A program made the translations under genes and the position numbers. From Sphaerosporella brunnea (Eukaryota > Ascomycota > Pezizomycetes > Pezizales > Pyronemataceae): a stretch of DNA of 64,000 bases. Below are positions 54,154 through 64,000 of this stretch, piece after piece. Under the pieces are notes generated by a model. It had not been told where the DNA came from and did not search any database. It was given only the letters and a program-made list of their open reading frames with translations. The stretch's first letter is position 1. Every line of letters starts with the position of its first letter. Where the stretch lies: NCBI GenBank assembly GCA_008704415.1, contig VXIS01000006.1, positions 1-64,000 of the forward strand, in the 5' to 3' direction.

Positions 54154-55347
54154 TGAAAGGTACGATGTTCCAGGGCGAGCGAGGAACGGGGTGGGCTTAT
54201 TGGTGTTGGTGGGGAGCGAGTGGGGGGGGGGGGGGCATTGCCCTGGCATATGGAGCTCGTCACTCGATAATGTGTGTGCGTGACAGACACGAACAATGAA
54301 AAGGTCGTCGCCAGCCAGAGGAAAAACCGCAGCAGTTTAATCGCTATGGAGAAACTCCCTGACTTCCACAACCAGGACTGCAACCGAAACACATCCAGCG
54401 GGAAACAATCTTCGAAAAAAAACTCGCTGGGCCGGCGTTTTAAGCCACGTGGCTACGGAGACTTCAGCTGGACACATTTTGATGGAACGATCGCTCTCCG
54501 TTGAGGCATGGCCGGAGAAATCACCCTGCTGCCCAAACAAATGCTGACGTTTCAAAACCGCGACGCTGGCAGTGATTGAGCGCCACCCGGGCACTTTACA
54601 GTCGGCGAAATAACTAGACCAGCTGCTCATTTAGACGCCCTGCCATCCCGTGGCCGTGGCTGTGGGTGGCCGCGTCGATACGAATACGCCATGAATTTTG
54701 AGATCATGCCCGGCCCGCTTCCCGAACAAACCTTTTTGCGACGAGAATCTCCTTTCGAAATCCGGATATGATCTGAAAGTTTCAAAAACGTCATCAGTTC
54801 CACTTTCGCCGTAAACCAACGCCACCACTGGCATGCCTATCCCTCATAACCACAGCCATCGTTCCTTCAGGTCCCTGTGGTTTGAGTCCAATTCTTCACG
54901 GGGCCATGATGTTCAGCTACTCACAGTTCTACCGCTGAAGGAGCGAACCACGTGCGGGCCCACTGCGCCAGATCATTCACTCCCAAAACCCTGTACCGTA
55001 CACGGTCAGCAACGATTCCCAGTGGCGCGAGTGTACTCTCTCGGCATGGCGAATAATTCGGAACGCAACGCCCGGGCACGCGTTCACGGCCGCTGACATC
55101 CGCACGTTGAGAGACACAATATCCGGGAAGAGCAGGAAGATTTTGTTCCGCGCCAGGTGGAGGTTGAGACTCAAAATAGCGGTTTTTCCTCTTCCCTAAG
55201 CTGTGCTGAGGATGAACCGTCTAGAAAACACCGATGACTGCGGGTTTGGCCTGCGCTAGGGCGCTGGGGCTGTTTGGGCCACGCATGTAAAAATGAAGTT
55301 TTATATCCGCCACATCTGCTGGCCAGATTGTGGAGTGATGTATCACG
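54154..55347. other. Intergenic; G14 run, otherwise no gene recognised
   Basis: Contains the promoter side of the gene at 52958-54153 and a 14-G run at 54222-54235. Frames of 60-99 aa on both strands have no domain. Confidence 0.4.
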
Positions 55348-55962
55348 ATGCCTGGGGTATTCATATTATCGAGTCGATGCGATATGCAGGAGGTTGCCAG
55401 TATTGCGAGTGAAGGCCATACTTGCACCACACCTGTTGCAGAGTACCGAAAAACTGATACGCAAATGCATAAGCTGGCACTCGTCCTTTACATAGTCTAT
55501 TTTTCTCACGAGCAGTTGGCATCTTGCGCCATTGAGCTCGATGACTGTCTCGTAAAAGCAATTCCACGGCCGGGACGCCCCAATGCTGTATGTGCACCCA
55601 TGGCTGCCAGCAGAACATCGACGTGCACAGACGGGATTTCTACATTCCTGCGTGCGGACGATGGGCCTGGGGGCTATGATCATGCAGTCAAGCGTAGGGT
55701 GGATGAAGCACCGGAAGAGACGGGGTATGTCTGTGAGGTGTGGCGTCTCACAGTGGCTACTGCTATTATTAAACTTTTGGAACAATCGCGAATCAAGACT
55801 TTTGACGGGCAGTGTTTTCAATCGCCGGGTGGGCACGGAGTGGTTCTCATTCTTCATCCCCGAGCAACTGCCGGGGCGGTCAATAGCCCGCAGACTTTTG
55901 CAAACATGTGCGCAATAGCGCCGGCGGAATCCAGAAGAACACAACTAGCTGTGAGTTCGTAA
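55348..55962 (+). CDS. Candidate ORF, unrecognised
   Basis: 204 aa from ATG 55348, with segments such as AVKRRVDEAPEETGYVCEVW and IIKLLEQSRIKTF. The opposite strand (55366-55944, 192 aa) and another plus frame (55583-55918) are open over the same DNA, so openness alone is weak evidence. This frame has the more balanced composition of the three. Confidence 0.25.
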   Translation: MPGVFILSSRCDMQEVASIASEGHTCTTPVAEYRKTDTQMHKLALVLYIVYFSHEQLASCAIELDDCLVKAIPRPGRPNAVCAPMAASRTSTCTDGISTFLRADDGPGGYDHAVKRRVDEAPEETGYVCEVWRLTVATAIIKLLEQSRIKTFDGQCFQSPGGHGVVLILHPRATAGAVNSPQTFANMCAIAPAESRRTQLAVSS

Positions 55963-56328
55963 ATTGAGGTGTGCTTCAGAAACCTGCGACGAGGGAACGG
56001 ATTCAATAACCAGCGTCTTTTTGGGGCATTCACCGAACGCTGAGGAGTCTGTTGAAGGCGAGAACTGAGAGCGGCGCGCAGGGCGCCAACCACAACCCGC
56101 CCCCGTGTTAAAATCCTCCTGTGCACTGGCACCGACGACCGAGTGGTCATCAACCACGTGTTGGTTATTCTAGCGACCGTACTTGCTTGGACACCTGCAG
56201 CTAGAAACGTGAAACTGTTGAGTTGCGGAACAAAGCGGCGGGGTGCCACATGCGGGTGGTCTTGCAACAGTTACTCAACAGGCAGCATTCGGACCACGAC
56301 CACGCCCGAAACTCTGCCAGAAATAGTG

Positions 56329-56877
56329 TTACATATTGACTAGCAAACCGGGTGGCCATGCGGGTTCGCTCCGTGGGTGTCGTAGCGACCGCAACTTCGG
56401 AAGCGTCCTGCTCCACTCGAGCTTGGGCGGATTATACGCCGGCGCCAGCCAGAATCTAAGTTGCAACACGGAGATAAGAATCCCCGCGTAATTCTTCCAC
56501 GCACGCTTATATTCCGCAATAGCGGGAAGCAAATGATCGTAAGCCTGCCAGCGGGCCTCAAGGTCTTCCCGAATGTATGCATACCACACCTTGAAGCTGA
56601 AGAACGCTAGTATGCAGGTCCTTCGCCGGCTGAGAACATCATCCTTGATTCTGGCCAGCTGATCGGATGCTACGCGATTCCGGATTGCGGACCGACAGAC
56701 CTCCCAGACCTGGCAGATCGTGGGGCTTGCGACTAATAATGGGATTAGATGGTACTCGTGAGAGTAATCCATGTCGAGGCCTTCCGCCGAGAGTAACGTG
56801 ACGAGTAGCTCGACGTGGATGTCGAAAGGCAAGGACTCGAGGGTCAGTGTGGTGCTGGCGGGGTTGTTCTGGGCCAT
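56329..56877 (-). CDS. F-box-like protein
   Basis: 182 aa from ATG 56877. Residues 10-75 (TLTLESLPFDIHVELLVTLL, then LIPLLVASPTICQVWEVCRSAI) follow the pattern of divergent fungal F-boxes (L..LP.DIH.ELL..L......L...SP......). The rest is Arg/Leu/Trp-rich and helical, with no repeats. Fungal F-box proteins of this type are usually longer, so this may be a truncated or young copy. Partner and substrate are unknown. Confidence 0.5.
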   Translation of the reverse strand: MAQNNPASTTLTLESLPFDIHVELLVTLLSAEGLDMDYSHEYHLIPLLVASPTICQVWEVCRSAIRNRVASDQLARIKDDVLSRRRTCILAFFSFKVWYAYIREDLEARWQAYDHLLPAIAEYKRAWKNYAGILISVLQLRFWLAPAYNPPKLEWSRTLPKLRSLRHPRSEPAWPPGLLVNM

Positions 56878-57897
56878 TGTGGCGGTATTTTTGTCGTGAA
56901 AAGGTGGGTGCTGCTATGGCATTTACAGTCACGCAGTTCAGTCCGCGTGCATCAGGTTGATATAGGTAGATTCAGGTTGAATGAGGTCGATTCTAGTCGA
57001 ATGACATGTTTTGGAGAGAGGACCAAATACATTCCTGCCCCCAAGCAACAAGCTCGTACAGGCCGGCAGGCTTCGTGTTGGAAGCCAGCCCCACTGTTGG
57101 CTGCGCCCAACACGGCCAACGCCGTTGCCTCGGCCAGCTAGCAATTATGAACACTCTCGATTTGTATGTCTTTCCATCCCAGCAGGCGATGGCGGCGTGA
57201 CAGGCGTAGAAGATACGTTGGATGAGCTGCAACCGACATTGGGGGCTTCGCAGTCGTCACCTGTTGTTCGATCTCCCAGTCGTTTTTTCTTGTACGCAAC
57301 CGCATAATTCCTTCGTCCAAGACCACACAATAAACATGATTGCAAAGAAAGCCTTTTTGGGTTTGCAGATATACAAAGGTGGTGTAGCGAGGCCAGTGCA
57401 GGGCGGGAGAGGTACGCGCAGCAGCCACGTTCCAGCTAAACACAATACGTCACTCGGATCATAGCAATGTCACGCGCCTTTGTGTGATGTGAATATATAC
57501 TCGTTTTTGGTGGTGAGCCGCTGCCAGGATAGCATCGACCCAAGTGTTTCTGCTTTGTTATTTGGCTTATTTTGTTCGCTGTCAGTTTGCTGAGGTAACG
57601 CACAAACAGTTAACAGTGTCACGCTGGCTCTCATCGACATCCCACAACAGCACACCACACGTCGTCATTTCTTGCGCCACAACAACGACAGCTGATCCAA
57701 CCCGCAATTGCCAACGATCGTCCTTGGTGGCGCGCAACAACCGTGACCTTCTCGCCTGTTCTTCCATTGCTTGACGCCGCGACTGACAACACCCGCACTT
57801 TATCGTCCGCTCACGCTGGGCCCCACGCAGATTGGTCAGTGCAGAAGCTTTTCCTCAGACGTCTGTGACGCGCAATTGTTGATAGTGGAACCCCACC
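56878..57897. other. No gene recognised
   Basis: Frames of 60-108 aa overlap on both strands without domains. A short GGTTGA(T/A)T.. repeat occurs at about 56950-57000. Confidence 0.4.
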
Positions 57898-59086
57898 GTG
57901 CAGTATGTCGCGACCCGTGCCCGCGTGGAAACATACCAACTTGGCAACGAAGCCGGTGTGGTCGGGAGACATATCAGCAACATATACTGCGCGGTGCACG
58001 AAATCAATGCAAAGATGGCGCGCAATCACGGCCAACTGGCGGCGGCCCCTCTACAAGACCCTGTGTTTGCACAAATAGCTAGCCGTGTCTGCCCTCAGCA
58101 ACCAATCCTAAAGAACAATGTCCCTGAATGGACACTGGCAGGTCTCTTCGATCGGTTCGCAGCATCGAGTGAGTCAATTTGCCGGACACTCTGAAAACTC
58201 TGCCGGAAATCGTCGAATGCCTGACCTGTGCATGGTGCGCGTCACCAATAAATGGCGCACGGCCAGCGTTGTCGGCACCAAACGAGACGCCCTCAACGCG
58301 GACAGCGGCGACATCTTGCCTGCCATCGGTTATGCCAAAACACCATGGATCACTGAATATCTCGAGATCGACGTGTTTGCATTGGTTGTGTTACCGCCTG
58401 TGCTTGCATCTGCTGCCTCTTTCCCTGGGCAGCCAAATCTAAGCCTACGCATATGTTTCGTTGCGCTGGCGTGTGGGCGACGAAGGACGGGGAACACTGC
58501 GAGTAGGGTGGGAACTCACCATCCATGACCGCCTTCCTCTGCCCGGCAGAAGTCCTTTTGCCCGCGCCCCTAGCATGCCACCATCAACGATTGCGGGAGC
58601 CCGCGGTTGGCAGCTGGGATCTGTAACCCGTCGTTGGGAGAATTTCACTCGCCGCCACACCCGGAGCTTGGGACCGGTTGATGTCTACTGGAGCAGCACT
58701 TTCATCGCGTCCATCATTTCATTCTTGAACATTTCTCTGACCAGGTCACTATGGACAGGATTCACCGCAACATGTTGCATTTTATACAATGGTCCACCAT
58801 GTCTAGTACATATCTTTGCTGATGGAATCTCTTCCCTTTGGATGAGGACGTGGGGCATCTGTGGCTTCCAGATCTGGAGGCGGTCGAGGCGTGGATGCCG
58901 CGTTGCGGTAGGTTTAAGCGTGAACAGTCGGACGGTGAGATTGTCGATATCTGGTGGCAGCAGGTGATGGCGCCGGAGTGGAATTATGGGCGGAGTATGC
59001 GAGCATTTCTTTTCATGTTGCGTTGGTATGCTGTCGCAGAAGTTGATAGCATTGGTTCAGCGCTATGTGCGCCATTGCAACCGTAA
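57898..59086 (+). other. Coding-like frames, unrecognised
   Basis: Successive plus frames 57898-58194 (98 aa; ISNIYCAVHEINAKMARNHG), 58118-58528 (136 aa), 58461-58967 (168 aa) and 58838-59086 (82 aa; LWLPDLEAVEAWMPRCGRF) may be pieces of one intron-containing or decayed gene. I could not find splice sites that join them in frame and recognise no domain. Confidence 0.3.
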
Positions 59087-60084
59087 ACTGCACTTCATGG
59101 CGTACACTCACCGTCTCCCGCGGCGCCGCTCGTCGTGCTCTCTGAGGTCAGCCTCCGCCTTCTCCACCCAAGGTTTCTCTGCACTGCCGACGTCTTAGCA
59201 TGCGTATCATTCGAGAAACCCCACAACTCATAGCTGGCATTAAGTTTGATTTAACACCAGAATTCGGATAGCACCGCGTCCGCTGCATCGCCAAGTTTGA
59301 TTAAAATCATTCGCACCCCACTTCTAGGTCGAGCACTTGTAATATACAACTGCACACAAAAGCGTGTAGGCTAGGAATGTCGAACCTGATGTGCGACCTC
59401 CTGCTTCACCGCTGTTTGGTATAATCACTCGGGCGCTGGTACGCGCGCTCACCCACACCAGCGTATGTAAGGGTGTTTCAGGTTGGCTATTATACAGCCG
59501 ACACAGGCTGACAGAGGACGAATGGCGACATCTGACAGGTCCTCCACCGCGAGCGCTGGGCTGAAACCCTGCCATGCTATGCATTCCCAGTTGAGCCGAA
59601 GACGCATTGCAATGCTTCACTGATATATTGAAAACACGCCGCTGCAGCAACGGCGAGCACATGTTACAGTCGGGGATCGTCCACGATCAGTACTCCGCCG
59701 ACTCCAAAGAAAACTAGGCGACAGGGTCATTCAATTTACTGCATTTGAGGCGGTTACCCCACGGCGGCTTGTTTTGTGCCAGCGAGTTTCAACCTGCCGC
59801 CACATAGCCGCACCCAGGAGCTGGACCCAACCCGACAGCCTATTGCGATCGCGGCCGCGGGGCATGCTATATACCGGAAAATTTTTTGCGTTCGGGTAGC
59901 GCTGTAAGATCCCGATGCCCAGCCTTGTTCAAGACGACAGCCTTACAATGCAGGCGCAGCCTCGGCGGTTAGCGTTTCAGCCGTGGTGTCAGCCGCAGCC
60001 TCGGTACTGCGACACAGCCTCGCCGGTCCAGCCTTGTCAGCGCTAACGCAGCCCCGGCGCTTACCGTAGTAGCCGATAAATATA
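59087..60084. other. No gene recognised; short CAGCCTCGG repeats
   Basis: A 112-aa minus frame (59324-59662) lacks a domain. Between 59950 and 60060, GCAGCCTCGGCGG/CAGCCTCGCCGG motifs recur. Confidence 0.4.
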
Positions 60085-60841
60085 GAGTAAAGGTCAACAA
60101 TGCCCGTCTGGCGCTTATTATGTTTTATAATGCCCGACCGGTTTCAACTGCCCGCACCACAGCAATATAACGCGTAAAAATAAAAAAAATGCGTCAAGAG
60201 AAAAGTCCATAATGCCCGTCTGTGGTTGAGAGAAGAGAATTATTGCAAGGTGTCCGCATCTCTGTGCCGTCGTCCATTTGCACGTCCCCCGCGCTCATAC
60301 GTCTCTTCGCCCGCAGGGCTTCCCACCCGCACGTCTCCCACCCGTGATCATCCACGCGTAACCTGAACATGTCGTTACACGAAGGCCAATAATTTCCGAC
60401 TTTTGCTACGTTCTGGGAAGCATTGCCAGACAAGGCGCTGAACGGAGACATGTTCACTTATCGCGTCAAAAAATCGGACCGCACTCGATCTCTCATAGTC
60501 TGCGTTCACGATGACTGTCCTTTCCGAGTTTACGCCGGATATTCTACGGTACGCGAGTGCATAATTGTCTCTTCGGTGGACGCGGGACATACATGTGTCG
60601 GGGCACGCTTTCGACGGACGACCAGACTCAACGATTTCAACCTATTTTTATTTGCCCGTGATGCCTTTCAACACTGCCGTTTTTTTTCTGGCGATGGATG
60701 GTACTTTTGGTAACAAAATGTTTTCTTTGACAATTTTGCTTGACGTTTCTATGCGTTATTTTGTTGAGGTGCGGGTATTTAAAACTGGTCGGGCATTATA
60801 AAACACAATAAGCGTCAGACGGGCATTGGAGACCTTTATTC
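60085..60841. mobile_element. Mutator-like element (MULE), deletion derivative
   Basis: Long TIRs at 60085-60176 and 60750-60841 match at about 79 of 92 positions by eye (AATGCCCGTCTG.CGCTTATT, TTTTATAATGCCCGACC). Long TIRs and an internal MuDR-type zinc-binding domain indicate a MULE. No clear 9-bp target duplication is visible. At 757 bp it is far too short for a transposase. Confidence 0.75.
60393..60713 (+). pseudogene. MULE DNA-binding domain remnant
   Basis: The frame reads FPTFATFWEALPDKALNGDM, FTYRVKKSDRTRSLIVCVHD, CPFRVYAGYSTVRECIIVSS and DAGHTCVGA. This has the FAR1/MuDR layout with a C-x4-C...H-x-C zinc ligand set (VCVHDDC, HTC). The frame then runs into non-homologous sequence and stops before the right TIR. 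The catalytic DDE and SWIM parts are deleted. No ATG is evident at the front. Confidence 0.7.
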
Positions 60842-61564
60842 AGAAAATATATGTAATCAGCAACCTGGAATTTCGGTTTTGAGAAGATCTGGACACCACT
60901 GGTCATCGAGAATATGCATTTTTCTGCACCGGAATAGGCGCGTTTGCTTGCGGCTGTTGAGGAGGTTGCAAGAAGGAGACGCGCAACTGCCGTGGGGTGG
61001 TCTGTTGGTCCTTTAGTCTGCGTATGTTTGCGGAGCTGAGGTTCAATTGTGTTCGTGGCGGAACGGTAGGTGGAAGAACATCGTCTTCGCAAGAGTATGA
61101 AATGGATAGCAGGAATTGTTGCAATTCTGAGTGGACCGCCACGGCGGAAGGGGAAATGGAACGAGAATGCGCTTCCTTGAAGATTGAACAGGTTGATTCG
61201 GTTTTAGTGATATTATATTCTACCGCTTGCGGCGATGAAAGAAGACACTATGCTACACCTGAGGTCTATGCCTACTGGTTCCTGCCGCCTTTCAAAGGAA
61301 ATGCTCTTGGAAAAGGATTTTCGGGTGGAGAAAATGGGTCTAGATTTCTTAGTCTTGTTTCCATTGTTTTCTGTTTACGTTTGCCGTAGTTTGACAGTTG
61401 TCCTTTTTCCTGTTGTTTTGCCCACGCGGCACTGTATGTAAAGGTCCGACGCTCACCTCCGGCGTCGGACGAACGAAGCTCTCGACCTCGTCACTCAACG
61501 AATGCAACAACGGAAAGAGCACCAGATAAAGACGCACTAAGGAGACTCCTCGCTGCGCTCGCTA
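60842..61564. other. No gene recognised; dispersed repeat copy
   Basis: A 130-aa plus frame (60997-61389) has no domain. It overlaps a diverged copy of the CGCTTGCGGCCATG repeat at about 61205-61300. Confidence 0.4.
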
Positions 61565-61831
61565 TCAAAAAAAAGTAACCCTTAGGGAAGGTTGTATCCT
61601 TGTCACCATATGGGGCCGTCCCCCAACCTTCATGTTGTCTAGCAGGCCCATCAGCGCTTCCGTGGACCGTTCATCCGCTAGCACCACAGAGGGCGGCGTC
61701 ACCGGCCACAGCTTCTGGCGCTTCTCTTTCGTTACGTTCTTGACCGTCACCCAAAGGTCACTCTGCTCCTTCTTCCACCTCTGAAGAGATGGTGGCATGT
61801 CTGGACGCCACCGCTGCAGCACCATCAACAC
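61565..61831 (-). CDS. Short unrecognised ORF
   Basis: 88 aa from ATG 61831, polar (RWKKEQSDLWVTVKNVTKEK, ERSTEALMGLLDNMKVG). Composition looks coding but there is no homology to name. Confidence 0.25.
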   Translation of the reverse strand: MLMVLQRWRPDMPPSLQRWKKEQSDLWVTVKNVTKEKRQKLWPVTPPSVVLADERSTEALMGLLDNMKVGGRPHMVTRIQPSLRVTFF

Positions 61832-63257
61832 CTGTCGTCTTGTCCGCGGCTGGTGCGGCGCACGTAGGGGCCGCTCGGGGCCTTCCGGAAGCGCAATTGA
61901 AAAATGCGGGATGTCAACGCTTTCTTAAACCTGCAGGCGAGAAGGCTTGGCTTGCCCAGTTGAAGGTAGCATCCCATCGGTCGACAGTACTTATCCATTC
62001 AGGTAATACGGTCTTGTTTCTTTGCCTGAGCGATCCTTCTGCCGGTGTGGGCCAGCCATGAGGTCGTTTGTGAGAGCTTTGCCGTGATCATTCTTATCTG
62101 CTTCTTTGGGAAGCTGGTCGGCTAGATTAATGCCCAGTACGTACTATGTCGGGGGACTCGCCGAAACACGATCTACCAAGCTTGAGTATTCAGTGCCGCC
62201 TCTGCGCGGGCGTGCTGTGCTGACGCCGCTTCAGCTCCGCCTGCGCGTCAGTGAACATGCGTACGCATCCAGTTGGGTTGGCTTTGACAGCAGCGCTGGA
62301 AGTGCGATGTCGAGGACTGCGGCAATGATAAAGAGTTGAGCGTCATCGGCCTGCTTGTTTCTTCCGATGAATGCGGCGGCATTCCTCCATTTGCAGTGTT
62401 CTGTATCTATCAGGGTAGCCAGAGCAAACGTTCCACGGTAGCTAGGCGATCCGCGGGTGGCTGCTGCGAGCTTATCCATCGAGGTGGTTGGGGGTATTGG
62501 CGGCGTGTTTTCGAAGGCGTACTCGCTCACAAAACGGAGGAGAAGCTGCGCAGATGTGACCTGCCTCGTGGCCGCATGCCGCGCGCAGGCAGAACGCACG
62601 CGACTGCGGGCGTGGCTTCAGTCTGGTGTCGACACTGACCTGGCCGCAAGGTGTCTTCACCGATGCGACAGTACGGCACCGGCGTCCGGCGACGCGGCCT
62701 CGCACCCGCGGGGGCCGATGGCTGACGTGGTGGATCGCGCGAGCCTAGCGGTGGAATCGCTTTTGGATCTCAGCGCAGCTGCCCTTTTGGCTGCTATCCA
62801 ACTGCCCCGTACAAGGCGACGCCCAGAACCGCTGCAACCTGAGTGCGTCTGACGTTTTGTGGTGTCCGAGTTTGATTGAAAGGGATCTGAAGCGAGCTAC
62901 CGTCGTGCGAGCCACACCCATGCGCACGTTGTGATGGGGCGCCAGGCTGATATGACTGTCCACAAAGACCCATGGCCATCGGGTCGCATTATTGTTGCAG
63001 CGGATTGTTTAGCCCCCCACCATAAGGTCATACACAGCTGCTTTCCTTGCCTGGTCAAAAGGAAAGCGTCTCTCTTTGAAGAGGCTAGGCGTATTACGAC
63101 AGTCGCAGGCCACAATAAATAAACAAACTGTCGTGCGAGCCCAGATACACAGGATTCAGCATCGAACTGTATATTCTGAGACTTAAAGGCCAGTGCGGTC
63201 AGAGTAGCTCAAACAACCACACCTTCGACGACTACAATCTTAGAGGCGTACAGACTT
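61832..63257. other. No gene recognised
   Basis: Opposed frames 62231-62599 minus (122 aa) and 62457-62852 plus (131 aa, Ala/Arg-rich) overlap. Neither has a domain. Confidence 0.4.
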
Positions 63258-63669
63258 GTAGTGGAGAACGTCCCGTGAGTCTATGGGGGCCGGATAGCAA
63301 ATTTCGCACGCAATAGATAGGGTAGCTATTCGACCGATAGCTCAAGTGATAGGGTATGGGGTCCCCCGCCCATCATTTATAATAGCAAGGCGATAGCAAG
63401 ATAAATTGGCAGCTCACCGCGCCTTTGTCGTCGCCGCCCCCCCGGTCTCCCAGCATGCCGGACCCGTGGCTCACGGCAACTGTTAATTTCCAGCGGGCCC
63501 GCTCCATCTCATCCCGGCATCATGCTTGTCACCTCCGAGGGTGTAGAGCAATAGCAACTTTTGTTTTTGAGTGAATCTCACGGGAAGCACCCCGTTCTAT
63601 TGTGTTGCTATCCCAGATTTCTCCACTTGCTATCCGGCCCCAATAGACGTACGGGAAGTTTTCCAGTAG
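63258..63669. mobile_element. Small TIR element (candidate MITE)
   Basis: About 43-bp imperfect inverted ends: GTCTATGGGGGCCGGATAGC (63279-63298) faces GTCTATTGGGGCCGGATAGC (reverse complement of 63629-63648), with a further similar stretch outward (GTAGTGGAGAACGTCCCGT versus CTACTGGAAAACTTCCCGT). The interior repeats GATAG motifs (ATAGATAGGGTAGC, GATAGCTCAAGTGATAGGG). No clear target duplication, so superfamily unknown. Confidence 0.5.
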
Positions 63670-64000
63670 CGTCCAAAACCCTTCGCACCACCGTTGAAAT
63701 ACCGACAACGAGATTTGGAGAGGGAAAGAAGCTGTGGCTAGTGTGGGCCGCAGGTGGTGGCCGTCTCGGACGAGCGTCATTGCGATGGCGACTGAGCATT
63801 TGGCGTGGTTTCCCAAATGTTCACCTGGTATAGTGCAGGCAGCTACAAACCTCGTCGTCGCACTTCACCGGTTGGTGCAGATGGGTGGAGATGGACGACC
63901 ACAACCAAAGCCGTCGTCGCCGCGTCGGAAATCAGAGCAAAAAAAGCACCAAGCACCGAGAGCAGATGCGCTCTACAATCCAGTGCTTTTCTTTCTCACT
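63670..64000. other. No gene recognised
   Basis: The right window edge. Frames here are short and overlap the TIR element. Confidence 0.4.

Noticed and set aside
35465..64000. Starship-type captain (DUF3435 tyrosine recombinase) or other large-element driver
   Set aside because: No R-Y recombinase motifs or long matching frame seen on either strand.

Overview
The window looks like nuclear DNA of a filamentous ascomycete, probably from Pezizomycetes or a neighbouring class of Pezizomycotina. The signs are genes with short GT...AG introns (49-64 nt) and CTGAC-like branch points, an F-box/ankyrin gene, a kinesin-light-chain-type TPR fragment, and many decayed eukaryotic DNA transposons (hAT, pogo, Mutator-like). 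The class-level placement is inference from protein style. Most long open frames here are antisense or frame shadows, and few genes are intact.

LAYOUT. Positions 1-35464 form one giant inverted repeat. Arm 1-17687 is repeated in reverse complement at 17745-35464 around a 57-nt spacer (17688-17744). A base at x in the left arm pairs with about 35432-x (inner part), 35452-x (x about 1500-12200) or 35464-x (outermost part). The arms differ mainly by single-base indels in the stretches I compared. A cluster lies at 12.45-13.2 kb versus 22.2-23.0 kb, and a 13-G run is present only in the right arm. The left arm touches the window edge, so its outer limit is unseen. Every arm gene is therefore present twice in opposite orientation: an F-box/ankyrin gene with a 14-nt first exon, a tandem pair of SH3-like genes, an unrecognised two-exon 177-aa gene, an acidic F-box-like gene with frame breaks, an unrecognised Ala/Ser-rich gene, a decayed copia Gag, a hAT MITE, a tRNA-Cys-like insert and a set of short hairpins.

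Positions 35465-64000 are single-copy and transposon-rich. In order they hold a candidate TA-flanked element with inverted subterminal repeats and a minisatellite (35516-36937), a tRNA-related repeat, a TPR fragment, a broken unrecognised gene with a G-rich hAT MITE beside it, a stand-alone FAR1-like ORF, a decayed PD-(D/E)XK-like gene, a run of hairpins, a second copy of the arm hAT MITE family, a pogo-like element, a hAT transposase fossil, an intact-looking unrecognised two-exon gene (52958-54153), an F-box-like ORF, a Mutator-like element reduced to its DNA-binding domain (60085-60841) and a small TIR element near the end.

No pathway or operon links these genes. The main object is the palindrome. 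Either it is a very recent foldback duplication in the genome, or it is a foldback artefact of library preparation or assembly. The sequence alone cannot decide, and reads crossing 17688-17744 would.
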